Assembly (NCBI GenBank): GCA_003550325.1
Contig: QKWP01000493.1
Span: 1-64,000, forward strand
Source: Gigaspora rosea
Lineage: Eukaryota > Glomeromycota > Glomeromycetes > Diversisporales > Gigasporaceae
Length of the DNA: 64,000 bases
Reading direction: 5' to 3'
Position numbers and translations under genes: made by a program. This document shows positions 38,076 to 49,001 of the stretch, piece by piece (within the stretch, counting starts at the first letter, position 1; every line of letters starts with the position of its first letter). The notes beneath the pieces were generated by a model, which saw nothing but the letters and a program-made list of their open reading frames with translations, had not been told where the DNA came from and did not search any database.

Positions 38076-39510
38076 CAGTCTGCCCTCTCAGAACTGGTAT
38101 GCATGATAGACAGGTTTAGTATCGGTTTTGAGAAGTAATCGGATTTGACAATACCATATGAAATGCGAATGCATATAAGACCAATCAAATTGCAAGATTG
38201 AACAATTTCTAGGTCTAATCAGAGTGGAAAACAGAATTACTTGTGGCCTCAAAGACCTGTAAACCATTTAATCACGTTACATTATGGATGGAAAAATCCT
38301 AAAATCAATATTCTAATCACGTGATCATTGTTAACAAACCCATTTGTATCGCAAATCTTACGTTTTTGATACTCCTGCACTTACTTTTTTGATACTCCTG
38401 TATGTACCCCAAAATTACACTTACTTTTTTGATGCAGATCTGCATATATACACGTGACTTGTGTTACACAAAGGCCCAGTGCATTGTTTTTGCAAAAATA
38501 ATTTTTGGTTACACGCCACTAATGTCATGTAACGTTACATAAGTTTAATTTTGCCCGGCATTAAGCTTAATGCTGGTGGGCACTATCATGATAATACCCC
38601 TGGCGGGGTTAGACATAATTCCGGCCCACCCTAACCCTAAATCTAGTGGTACCCTAACCCGGCATTAAGCTTAATGCTGGTAGGCACTATCATGATAATG
38701 CCCCCGGCGGGATTAGACATAATTCCGGCCCACCCTAACCCAAAATCTAGTGGTACCCTAACCCGGTATTAAGCTTAATGCTGGTGGGCACTATCATGAT
38801 AATGCCCCGGCGGGGTTAGACATAATTCCGGCCCACCCAAAAACTAATTGTTCGAAGCAACATCCAATCACAGTACATATACTAGATGCATATATCGTGT
38901 AACCAGTATACTGTATGTACTGTGATTGGATGTTGCTTCGAACAATTAGTTTTTAGGGGTCCTAGATTTAGGGTTAGGGTGGGCCGGAATTATGTCTAAC
39001 CCCGCCGGGGCATTATCATGATAGTGCCCACCAGCATTAAGCTTAATGCCGGGTTAGGGTACCACTAGATTTAGGTTTAGGGTGGGCCGGAATTATTTCT
39101 AACCTTAATGCCGGGCAAAATTAGACCTGTGTAACGTTACACGACATTAGCGGCGTGTAACCAAAAATTATTTTTGCAAAAACAATGCACTTGGCCTTTG
39201 TGTAACACAAGTCACGTGTATATGCATATCTGCATCAAAAAAGTAAGCGTAATTTTGGGGTACATACAGGAGTATCAGTGCAGGAGTATCAAAAACGTAA
39301 GATTTGCATCTGTATCAATTTTATGCGATTTGGTTGGATAAATGTCAGGTGACTCTATCCAAAAATCGGAAATTTATATATGAAGGCTATTAGATATCAG
39401 AAATGGCAGGTTATCGGTTATTACTTATTGAACAGGTATGGTGGATTGATTTTTAACCGATTTTGGCAGGTTATTGTTTTTGACAGGATCGGTTCTGAGA
39501 GGGCCGACTG
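38076..39510. mobile_element. Tc1/mariner/pogo-like element enclosing a foldback unit
   Basis: TA flanks at 38074-38075 and 39511-39512. Ends CAGTCTGCCCTCTCAGAACT and, complemented, CAGTCGGCCCTCTCAGAACC. The element at 52028-52894 has related ends (CAGTACACCCTGTCAAAACT). No transposase is visible, and most of the interior is the nested foldback unit at ~38346-39313. Confidence 0.72.
38346..39313. repeat. Foldback unit with ~103 bp tandem repeats and a central hairpin
   Basis: Arms begin GCAAATCTTACGTTTTTGAT on both sides. The left arm has three direct copies (starting about 38554, 38655 and 38759) of a ~103 base unit containing GGCATTAAGCTTAATGCTGG, GGCACTATCATGATAATG and CCGGCCCACCCTAACCCTAA. 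The right arm has one and a half inverted copies. The centre, 38839-38954, is a 116 base hairpin with ~45 base arms (TAATTGTTCGAAGCAACATC), probably a separate insertion. Higher GC than its surroundings. Confidence 0.75.
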
Positions 39511-39595
39511 TATATAATATGTATATATCGATATATCGACGCCTATAAAAAATCCGCAATTAGTGATGATCATTAATGTCCCTGACTATTGTAAC

Positions 39596-40112
39596 TATTA
39601 AGGTGGGAGAGCGTATATGTTTTACCAATTTAACTCTAATAGTTACTAGGAGATAAGTTTCTGATTTACTCGAATAAAGGTCTCTTCAGCACTACACTAG
39701 CTTACTTCCTTTATTTTTTTCTTTAAGTAAAATCGAAGGAAACTTCTCTACTTGTATTTTATTGTATTGTATTGGGTTCTATTGTATTGGATCGTGGTCT
39801 ATCCCTTTATTGAAGTCAAATTCATTCGTTTATATACATTTGAATTTAATATACAACACGTTGATGTGTTGTTTGGCACGTTAACGTGTTGTTTAACACG
39901 CTACGTGACGGTACAACTAAGCCTAGCACGTTGACGTGCTATTGAGAATGTTTATAATCCGCGCCCCTTAACACGCATACGTGCTAACACGTTAACGTGT
40001 TATGAAGATTTTACAAAGGGGTGATTATATGTCTATCATCAAGTTTACACGGATTTTGACTAACATTTAATGAAATATACAAAAATAGAAATGAAGTTAT
40101 CTATCCTAAATA
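39596..40112. repeat. Interspersed repeat copy B
   Basis: Uninterrupted counterpart of copy A at 30063-31065, with the same orientation. It has a run of palindromic ACGTGTT / AACACG CpG-bearing motifs at 39850-40000. A spurious plus-strand frame at 39752-39934 lies in it. The role as a terminal repeat of a larger element is possible but not shown. Confidence 0.5.
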
Positions 40113-41102
40113 AAGAGATCTATCGGGGGTAAACTAATCGAAAAATTCAAATTTTCTAATGTCACAATTTCGAATTGTGACACCATGTTTGATTTTAATA
40201 GGCCATTACACACCCTAACGTGGCATGTATAATTTTCACGTATAAATGCGAAATAGTCCCAACAATGTAATTTCGAATTTTGATCGAATTAAGCTTAGGG
40301 TTTTATACAGTGTATCATCCGTTTCTGGTTTAGCGCGACTGAGTCGCGCAGCTATTTATTTATCTATACCGTTTATCTACCCAATTATATATTATATATT
40401 GATATTGATTTATGATCTTAATTAAAATTTCAATTTTGTGTAACATCATTAATTTTTTCTTACATATTACTGTATTAAAAATCTTAAACAGTTGCATTTG
40501 CACCAATAAAATTTACTGTTAGATTCCTCCTATAACCTTTTTACGTTTTATTTAATATTACAGTATTAATTGGAATCTTAATAATTAATCAGATATGCAA
40601 ATAAAAATATAGCTCCAACGAATATTTTTTTATTTGACTAAATACAACTGTTTAATAAGCAAATTGAATTAAAGTTTCATTATTTAATACTGTAATATAT
40701 GGCATCATTTAGTTACATTGATCGAACCCTAATTACCAGATTCGCTTATTACTATATTTCAATTCAGCATAAAAAACCTATAATATTTCTTTATTTTTAT
40801 TTTTTCCAAACTTCTTTCTGTTACTCATTTCCCGTGAAACCTTGTTTTAATATATCGATGTAAAGTTTTTTTGTGTTATATTAACATGAACTTACGGCAT
40901 GTATTACGGAATATTTACGGCATATTTACGGCATATTAGCACATGTACTGTATGCACGTACGTACAGTACTGTACTTCGTTGCACATTCGATTATTCTGT
41001 TACAATATTTACTATTTAATCACCAGTCGGCAATTTCCGTAATTTTGAATATTCGCGCATGTGAAAATCTAACGAACTTTTAATTTTCAAATTTTCTTTG
41101 AA
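40113..41102. other. Upstream region of the first glycosyltransferase gene
   Basis: No gene is seen. Short palindromes are present: TCACAATTTCGAATTGTGA (~40161) and a GCGCGACTGAGTCGCGC-like motif (~40333). An ACGGCATRTATTACGG-type repeat (TTACGGCAT, three times) is near 40893-40930. The last ~55 bases before the ATG resemble the region upstream of the second paralogue, so promoter or leader elements may lie there. Confidence 0.4.
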
Positions 41103-42365
41103 ATGTCGATAGTATTAGTTAAAATTATTGTATTCGCAATCATCATTATAATCTTTTATCTCTCATATTTTTATTTGAATGTTAACGTTAAAAATATCGA
41201 CGATGTTTATAATGAATCGATAACTGTGCCCACACTTCAGTTAAACGGTCGTAAACGTCCAAAACAAGGGTATATTGTTCGAAATGATCTTTTAGAAAAG
41301 AATTGTGGTGATATAAAAAACATTATGGTTGAAAACTGTTTAAAGTATCTTGATGATAATGAAGACGATTATATGATTTCATTTCCCACCATTGCTGATG
41401 TTTCACCTCCTCCCCCCTGTAATCGTGATCATTCACCAATGCTCTTTCATGTTTTCTGGAAAGGTCCAATTACTGATAAAATCGCTTTGATGATGAAATC
41501 TTTTCTTTATAGTCAACCTCTTGAATGTTCGAAGCTCTATGTCTGGCTTGATAATCTAAATGATACCAATTTCAATGACAACGAACATATTCATCTTTTA
41601 CTTAAATATTCTCCATCGAACATTGAATTTAAAGAGTGGAACATTGTAGAACAATTTTCATCTAGTGATATATATGCTGGGTGGCAGAACCATGATCATT
41701 CATATAAATCAGTCGCGCTCAGCGACTTGGTCCGCTTTGTAGTCCTTCATAATTATGGTGGTATATATATTGACGCAGACGTTCTCCTTATTCGTGACAT
41801 GCGTCCTTTATACTATGCAAATTTTGAATTCTCTTATCGTTGGAGTTTCAAAAACGAATATAATACCGCTGTTCTACGTCTTTGGAAAGAAAGTCAATCT
41901 TCTGAATTGGTGATTCGTGGTGCTATAAACAATAATATGAACTTTCATCCCTTTAATATTAGAAAGTACTTGTCTACTCATGAAAATTCTACACGTCGAG
42001 AAACCAACAAATTCATTTACATGTTTCCACCTGGATTATTTGATCCTTTATGGTTAAAACGGGATCGTAAACAACCTTCATCCGTATTATCTCCAAATCT
42101 TCGTGATCTTACTGATGTATTTAATCCTAGTATAATACCTGACGAGATTCCCGGACTTGATCCTGCAACATTTGATGGATCACCTTTGGATATTCGATAT
42201 ATAGAGAACTTCTTTCGCGGTGCTTTTACCTACCATTGGCATAATCAATGGAAAACTAAAATTCATCCAACATCTTGGATCGGTGTTATACAAACTGCTT
42301 ATGATGATTTTTTGAGTGGTAAACGAAGAAATTTATATAATGAATATATCTTTGAACAATATTGA
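41103..42365 (+). CDS. DXD-type glycosyltransferase, GT32-like, type II membrane protein
   Basis: The 420-residue, apparently intronless protein begins MSIVLVKIIV and has one hydrophobic segment (~residues 7-25), a signal anchor placing the catalytic part in the Golgi or ER lumen. The conserved core starts with HVFWKG (116-121), runs through KLYVWLDN (144-151) and reaches DLVRFVVLHNYGGIYIDADV (~208-227), where DAD at 224-226 is the DXD motif that binds Mn2+ and the nucleotide-sugar. This arrangement is that of the Gly_transf_sug/GT32 family (OCH1-like mannosyltransferases and relatives). Donor, acceptor and product cannot be read from sequence. C-terminal WHNQW and HPTSW motifs follow. The frame is intact. 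A paralogue lies 6.6 kb downstream on the same strand. Confidence 0.85.
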   Translation: MSIVLVKIIVFAIIIIIFYLSYFYLNVNVKNIDDVYNESITVPTLQLNGRKRPKQGYIVRNDLLEKNCGDIKNIMVENCLKYLDDNEDDYMISFPTIADVSPPPPCNRDHSPMLFHVFWKGPITDKIALMMKSFLYSQPLECSKLYVWLDNLNDTNFNDNEHIHLLLKYSPSNIEFKEWNIVEQFSSSDIYAGWQNHDHSYKSVALSDLVRFVVLHNYGGIYIDADVLLIRDMRPLYYANFEFSYRWSFKNEYNTAVLRLWKESQSSELVIRGAINNNMNFHPFNIRKYLSTHENSTRRETNKFIYMFPPGLFDPLWLKRDRKQPSSVLSPNLRDLTDVFNPSIIPDEIPGLDPATFDGSPLDIRYIENFFRGAFTYHWHNQWKTKIHPTSWIGVIQTAYDDFLSGKRRNLYNEYIFEQY

Positions 42366-43036
42366 TTCTTTATCTGTTCAACAGGCAATTTTTTTTTGTT
42401 TTATAAATCATTTATGTTTCATATCTAAAAAAAAAAACTTTATTTTGATGAAATTAAAAATTTACTAATTAAATTATTAAAAGACAATGATAAAATTATT
42501 TTTGATAAATTCTATTAAATTTTTCTGAGATTATGAGAAAATAAGCATAATATATATACAGTATATGATTTATTTTAAATAGTCTAAATTGGTCAAAAAT
42601 AATTCAAGTTGCATAAATTATTTTAGAAAATGTAAATTTATTATCTTATAAGTTATATATATATATATAATAAAAACTTCTATCATTTAGGGAGCAAATT
42701 ATATTATTCTTTATTATACAAATCTTTCATTAATTTCAGTATTATCAAAATTTATAAATCAGCAAATGCTCTGTAATTTTATTCTTCTTACTTTTCTTTA
42801 CAGAAAATAATTATCTACAACTATTTTATTTGTAACTATGATAAATAATCACCGGTTTTAGGTGTCTTGCATTTTATTACAAAAATTAAATATTTTAAGA
42901 TATAATATTTTAGAATGCTGGAATTAATCTTTAGATTAAACTAGTGATTAGGAACGTCCAAATGTCCGTGCTTAATTTAATTTCATTTTCATATTTTTTT
43001 TTTAATTATTTTAATTATAAGTTTTTATTTAATTTA
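42366..43036. other. Downstream of the first glycosyltransferase; nothing recognised
   Basis: AT-rich 3' flank. It probably contains the poly(A) site of the gene, but no signal can be singled out in this composition. A (TA)n run lies at 42655-42668. Confidence 0.35.
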
Positions 43037-43943
43037 TGGCGGTTTGCAGAAAGGTGTGACCCCATGATTTTCATGATGATGATGCGGAGAATCTTTGAGA
43101 TTCTAAATAGGGAATCTAAATTTAAGAATCATTAAAAATCCGTAAAAAATTTTATAATTATTTGATCAGTGATTACATAACTAATACAGTAATATACTTG
43201 TCACTTTGATTAAAAATTAAGTTGTCCAGGTATTTGTTTCCATGGATTCCCCATTTTTTATATAATCGTAACACTTTCTTTACCAAACCCAGAGACTTTT
43301 TCCATTATCTCTTTATTGAGTTTAGTAAGCGAGATTTTCATTAGGCTTGTCAGTGTCTATTTCGCGACTTCAATTTTTTAAGTAGCGAATATTTTCTAAC
43401 AATCTTCAAAGAATGGTGTGTTGAATAAAAGTTATCCAATTAGCATCATTTGCATCCGTTACTTTGGATGAACTAACCGAATATGCCACTAAATTATTAG
43501 GTTCTTTTGAATTAAAAATTGTTCGCCTTTACTAATATAAAGAAGATTCGTAATTTGCAATATTGAATAATTATCATAATATAAAAAAACTATACGCCAT
43601 TTCAAGTCATCACTATACGCAGGAGGCATCATGATATTTATTGAATTAAAATATAAATACAGAGATATAATATAACGATTATACATGTATGATAATAAAG
43701 GAAAACATAAAGCGAATATTAAATTTTTACTATATATGTTATCATGTAATTTATTAAATTTTCACTTTATATTATGTAATTTGTTTTGTTTTGATAAATT
43801 ATATAAAATACCGATCATCAATGCCTGTATATAAAAATCTTTAAAATTCTCCCAAGAATCGAAAAATCGATCAGAATCGGTCGATTTCACATGATTTCAC
43901 ATGACATCATGATCTGCAGGGGTCACACCTTTCTGCAAACCGC
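43037..43943 (-). mobile_element. Decayed Tc1/mariner transposon
   Basis: TA at 43035-43036 and 43944-43945 flanks ends TGGCGGTTTGCAGAAAGGTG and, complemented, GCGGTTTGCAGAAAGGTGTG. On the minus strand 43631-43540 encodes PPAYSDDLKWRIVFLYYDNY followed by an LLYISKG helix, the N-terminal helix-turn-helix of Tc1-like transposases. Near 43.29-43.23 kb a second block, VKKVLRLYKKWG, is normally contiguous with it, so some 250 bases separate what are usually adjacent parts. The DDE catalytic region is absent. The MITE at 7478-7731 shares the ends. Confidence 0.72.
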
Positions 43944-44720
43944 TATAATTATATTTTTTATTTTTTTTTACAATCGGGAATTGAAACCACATGGAAAAAA
44001 TTTTTTTCAACAATAAACGTTTAATGTCCTAACAATTTAACTCAATACCATGCAGCTAAATGACAAACTGCTTACCTATGATATTTCTTAAATATATGGG
44101 TCACATTTTTTCATCTCCATATTTTAAAAGTAATTTGATATGAGATGTCATGGAATTAAATAAAATGAATACCGTAAGAAAAGGTAAGATATTATCTTTC
44201 TCTTTCTTAATTAAAGATGAAGATTGGAATAATAAAATTAAATGCATAGCCCTAAAATGTATAGAAATAATTTCGTATACCAGAGAAAATAAGTTTGTGT
44301 ACTTTCAAGCTTTTAAATTAATTGCCGAGTTAGGTTAGATTAAATTAATTGGCGAGTAATAGGTTAGTTAAAAATCTTGCAAGAAACTTTTTTCTTGGCA
44401 TCATAATTGATATTTCTTTTTTAGGAGTTCAAAATGTGAACGATTGGCACTAGAATAATTATGTAATCAATTTAACCCTTACATATTTTTGTGGGGGGCT
44501 GCCCTGGGGTCGATTACGTATATCATGTTTTTTTTTATGAATTAAATAAGATGAGTTTGTGGACTTTCAAGTTTATCTTTAAAATTAATTGTCGAGTAAT
44601 AGATTAGATTAAATTAATTGGCGAGTAATAGGTTAGATTAAAAATCTTGCAAGAACTTTTTCTTGGCATCATATTGATATTCTTTTTTAGTTCAAAATGT
44701 GACGATTGGCACTAGAGCTA
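43944..44720. repeat. Imperfect tandem duplication
   Basis: The segment at about 44147-44460 (TTGTGTACTTTCAAGCTTTT, AATTGGCGAGTAATAGGTTA, AATCTTGCAAGAAAC, GATTGGCACTAG) recurs at about 44538-44716 with small indels. Both copies end in a TTCTTTTTTAG tract that looks like an intron 3' end, and a related tail is at ~46757. It may be duplicated debris of a gene with introns. The plus-strand frame at 44150-44338 falls in it. Confidence 0.5.
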
Positions 44721-44884
44721 AAATTTAACATATTATATATTAAGTAAGGACGATCATCAACCCGAGTTTTGTGGGAGCTGCGTCATTAAGTAAAAACATT
44801 ATATATCGATTACGTATATCATTACGTTATTTGTATATAAAATTGTTTTTTTATGAATTAAATAAAAAGAACGATTGTTTGAAC

Positions 44885-45146
44885 GTGATAACACATTTAT
44901 GTAAAATGTCAAATTGGCCTTTAACAAATGAACGTGCAACAAAATGGCATGTATTAGGTGGCATATGGTCAAGAAAAAATCTCTCAAACCATATTATTCA
45001 AAATAAAAAAAAGAATAAATAATTTTGAACAAATTATTCAAGTTAATGCAACTAATTCTAACGTAACACCTAACGAAACATGTCTTGAAGAAATCATATC
45101 TAATGTCGAATTTGATCTTATGGATAATGGTAATAATAAGTTATAA
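44885..45146 (+). pseudogene. Unrecognised coding-like fragment
   Basis: Two overlapping plus-strand frames encode CKMSNWPLTNERATKWHVLGG followed by SRK (to ~44980) and NATNSNVTPNETCLEEIISN (to 45146). Composition is more protein-like than the flanking low-complexity frames, and the first segment has a Trp/Cys pattern. I do not recognise a family. It could be a short exon or a broken gene; no start or splice sites are clear. Confidence 0.25.
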
Positions 45147-45294
45147 AAATTTGAAGAAAACATAACGTAGATGCAAATATTGACAATTTCAATACTAATG
45201 ATCAAATTACTTATAACAAGCATTAATAGAAACTTACATTCAAGCTACAATAATAATCATGTGACAACTTTGGAGAACCGGTTATTTCTGGAAA

Positions 45295-46550
45295 TAAGGC
45301 CGTTTGAAGTTAATTTTTGGTTAACATCACCCCCAATGGTCCCCCCGGGTAAAATAAACATATGAAAAAAATAAAAATAATGAAATATTATCATTATTTA
45401 GAAATCAAATTCAACATATAAATTCGATTTATTACTTCGTGCATGATATTACTAGTAGCTGACGTATTTACGAACGTACGTACTTAGCTCTATATATGGG
45501 GGTCGTCTAAAGCGGAGCAGAATCACTTGATACCTGACCAATCAAATTAAGAATTTGATGATCTTAGGCAATTTTGCTTATTATATTACTACCTTTACTA
45601 CCTAAAACCTATCTAAGGCCGTTTGAAGTTAAGCTTTCGGTTAACATCACCCCTCCCTTCCTCTTTGATGTCCCCCGGTAAAAATTAAAAAAAATAAATG
45701 CTGCTAACCACGAAATAACGCGATGGGTGTGGTTTCGAATTTCGGCCTAAATTAAGATTATTTCAGGCCGAAACTCGAAATAACTCTGTGCGTTATTTCG
45801 CGGTTAAAATAAAATAATTTAAAAATAAAAACGAATTAAAAAAAATAAAAACTTAAAAAAAAATAAATGAATAAATAAATAATAAAAAATAAAGTTAAAA
45901 TTTTAATTCCTATTTGCTGCCCTCTCATATATGTATATTTCAGTTTGCAATAAAACGATTCAACAAAAAAACTGCTCGAAGTGCTTTTTGTTCGATTGTG
46001 AAGAGCTAGAAAACTAGTATTAACGAGAAGAAATATTTGAATAAACATTTAGCTTTTACGGAATCATTCGGGACAAAATTTGCTCGACCAATAGGAATTT
46101 GGAAAACCCAAAATTCCAATCTGTGATCGCTGCATACATACTTTAAAATGATGCAGATCCGATCACTAGATCACGAGAATTTTGCCTGTAAAAATTGTAC
46201 ATACGTACGAAGTTCTTTTTATCGGATAAAATACTTTTTATAATAAATTAATTATATACCGATATTTATTTATTTTTGCTCCTTTCTTTTATAAGAGGAA
46301 TGGTCGTTTGAAGTTAATTTTTCAGTTAACATCACCCCTAGCTGAAGTCTCCCCCTCCCCCGAAAAATGAACAGCCAATCAAAACGCTGAATGACTCTCA
46401 CCAGTCACCTGATTTACATCAACCAATGAAATTGCTTCATTTTTATATGTTCGTTTCATATGTTCGTTTCATTTTACCCCCCTCCCCCCCTCCCATGAGT
46501 CCTGGAAAAGTGATGTTAACCAAAGAATCAACTTCGAACGGCCTAAGTGA
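45295..46550. repeat. Cluster of a 35 bp terminal-repeat module
   Basis: The module GGCCGTTTGAAGTTAATTTT followed by GGTTAACATCACCCC occurs directly at ~45299, ~45615 and ~46302 and inverted at ~46509-46546. The 46302 and 46546 pair could bound a ~245 bp MITE and 45615 with 46546 a larger one; others look like orphan ends. Between them is a palindrome around CGAAATAACGCG (45710-45810). Confidence 0.5.
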
Positions 46551-47473
46551 TAATATTTTAATTGTATTTGCATTTGCAATAACGATATTCAACAGTAATT
46601 TAAACCATAAAAACGAAATTTTAAAAAATAAATAAAATAAATAAAATTAAATCTGAAAAGTTTCTATTTGATATAACGATAATATTATTTGTATCTAAAT
46701 AGACTATTTATCACGAAATTTGAGTATGTGTAAAATTATATAAAAATTTAGCCCATCCCTAATTGGCACTAAGTTATATCTGTTTCTTTTTAGGAGTTTA
46801 CGGAGATCACCAAAATTGGTAAAAGTGATAGATGAATAAATTTTTAATATTGTAGATTATTATTCAAGCTACCTTATTTATACTTATTTAACTTCAACTA
46901 TTATTTATTTGAAACTGTCTAAAAAAATTATCCGTTCGTTTTAATGGTTTAACTTAATTGGTTTTAATACCATTTCGAAAGTTTGGACCAAAGATCAACA
47001 TCATTCAAGCACCCTAGCATCACGTCACGGCTCCTCCAGGAGTCGGTTAGGGTTAGGGTTAGAGTTAAAATTAGTACAGAATTGTGAGAGGATCATTTCG
47101 ACCAAAAAAAGCAGTCAGATCACGTGGCTAAAATATGATTGGATTGGATTGGTTGGTTTAAATTCATTCGGAACTTAATTGTAATTTGGGAACAGAGTAA
47201 TATATGATCCGAAAAGTTCCGATGTAGAAAATGAATGAACCTAACAGATCGCACGCATAATTACCTCATCGCATCGCATAATCGCTTTATTGTTAAGGTT
47301 AGGGTTAGGGTTCGTGGATATAGCCTTAGACGGTCACTATCTATATGTAAAATCGCGTTCCGGGCATTTTTATGTGGTTTTTAAGGCCGATTTAAACACT
47401 AGTTTTCGAATATTTTCGCTCTTTTCTCTTTTTTTCTTCTTGTACACGTGTTTTGTTTTGATGTGTGAACCTA
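46551..47473. other. Intergenic with two interstitial telomere-like blocks
   Basis: GGTTAGGGTTAGGGTTAG at ~47046 and GGTTAGGGTTAGGGTTCG at ~47297 are short TTAGGG-type runs with unique flanks. No gene is supported; the frame at 47290-47478 runs through the second block and is spurious. Confidence 0.4.
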
Positions 47474-47841
47474 CGTAGCTCACCCACAAAAAATTTTCCG
47501 GTCATGTGACTTTTTATGGCGCAAACTAGGCGCAAACCAATTAAATTTTAGGATCAGGTGTAACGTAAAAATTGCGCTTTTTATGATTTTTTATAAAAAA
47601 TCACTAATAGCTCCGAAGTTTGTCTATGAAATCGTCTACTGCGCATTAACAAAAAAATCCCTTGCAAAATTTTGGTATCAGTAGCACTCTAACCAAGCGT
47701 CTAACCCAAACCCTAACCACTCGATTTATTACTCGCTTTATTCGATTGTTTTGATTGTTTTGATTTTCACGTTACACCTGATCTCAAATTTTGATTGGAT
47801 AAAAGTTCAGGGGGTGAACAATTTTTTGTGGGAGAGCTACC
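47474..47841. mobile_element. Tc1/mariner-like MITE
   Basis: TA at 47472-47473 and 47842-47843. Ends CGTAGCTCACCCACAAAAAA and, complemented, GGTAGCTCTCCCACAAAAAA. Nested inside is an inverted pair with GATCAGGTGTAACGT at ~47558 and complement at ~47770, the same module as in the 1.3 kb MITE. CCCAAACCCTAACC lies between. Confidence 0.7.
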
Positions 47842-48190
47842 TAAAAGTAACACGAATATCAAATCCGGTATAATAGCAGTATGTTGCACTAGCACAGCCC
47901 ATTAACGTGGCCTTGACACCATACTAGATGGCGGTTAGCATACATTCCCCTAACCCATTTTTATACCATTTTAAATTTATTGTTAACCGATTTTTACTAT
48001 TGTAACCCATTTTAAATTTGGTACAATTCGAATAACTTATTTTAAATTTCGGTAAATTCGGATAACCCATTTTAAATTTATCATTACTTATTAAAATAAT
48101 TTAACTATGTTAATATGTATATCATTGTTTGATCAGAATAAAAATATAAATATTCTTTTGATTGATGACTCACAGTCGGTGGTAAAATTT

Positions 48191-48529
48191 TCAAATTTTG
48201 GGTATTTTATAAACGCGCCGTAACGGTTTACCTTTACCTTTACGGTTTACTATATATAATTTAATTACCGGACCTCTCAAAAGTCGTAACTTCCGTAGTT
48301 TTGGATAGCGTTCATTCCGTGCGCATCGTGCACATATATTGTTAATAATTAAATCGTAGCAATACAGGCAAGCATGATTTGATTCTAATTGCACGCATGT
48401 ATGACATGATGAGCCTGATATCCATTTCAGTGATCTTTGATCAAGTAATTTACCAAAGAAATTAATAATAAATAATCTATGATAAATTCTACCACAAATT
48501 ATTTCCAAAATCATTGACTCCCGAGTCAC
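48191..48529 (-). CDS. Small Cys-rich hypothetical protein
   Basis: A 112-residue minus-strand frame with an ATG at 48529. Residues 42-69 hold three evenly spaced CxxC pairs (C42/C45, C54/C57, C66/C69: CHTC, CLYC, CARC), a pattern that could bind zinc. A basic tail follows (KLRKLRLLRGPV, then NRKGKGKPLRR). CpG content is higher than the surroundings, which favours a maintained or recent sequence. The N-terminal part is hydrophobic without a clear signal peptide, and the ATG lies only 3 bases from an inverted-repeat element at 48532, so the true 5' end may be displaced. No family recognised. Confidence 0.35.
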   Translation of the reverse strand: MTRESMILEIICGRIYHRLFIINFFGKLLDQRSLKWISGSSCHTCVQLESNHACLYCYDLIINNICARCARNERYPKLRKLRLLRGPVIKLYIVNRKGKGKPLRRVYKIPKI

Positions 48530-48531
48530 AT

Positions 48532-48795
48532 CCCTATGAAAAATGTTTACGGAATTTTAAATGATTTATATGGAATATTTAGTATAATTCCATATTAATA
48601 CGGAATTCGCTGCAAATCCCGTATTTTATATGCGGGATATGCCTGGGAGATGATATTAAATCTATAAAGGGAATGGCTTTAATTTCTTATTTATATTCCG
48701 TATATAAACTACGGAATTTGCGACGAATTCCATATGTAATACGGAATTATGCTAAATATTCCGTATAATTCATTCATAAACCTTTTTAATAGGGC
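48532..48795. mobile_element. MITE, 264 bp, nearly palindromic
   Basis: Ends CCCTATGAAAAATGTTTACG and, complemented, GCCCTATTAAAAAGGTTTAT; arms continue through GGAATATTTAGTATAATTCC and AATACGGAATTCGCTGCAAA. Repeated TACGGAAT motifs. Target duplication not resolved. It lies upstream of the second glycosyltransferase gene. Confidence 0.6.
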
Positions 48796-49001
48796 ATCTA
48801 TAGTGCAGCATATATAGAATTCTATGATATGATCAATTCTATTTTTATTAAGAACCGACTAAGTCGTGTCGCAAAAAATCGACTGACCTAGCCAGCTAAG
48901 TCACCAAGTCGACTAACATTTAATCGGCTTATAACACTAGTTTTGGATATTTGCGAAGTATGAAAATCCAACGAACTTTTAACTTTAAACTTTCTTATGA
49001 A

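Noticed and set aside
30063-40112. A single large element bounded by the two direct repeats
   Set aside because: The interior is a mixture of LINE 3, MITEs and other DNA on both strands with no coherent internal genes.
47040-47320. Chromosome end (telomere)
   Set aside because: Only two or three TTAGGG units each, with unique sequence on both sides.
48951-49001. Upstream in-frame ATG as start of the second glycosyltransferase
   Set aside because: Not present in the paralogue; the shared start is at 49002 ahead of the membrane anchor.
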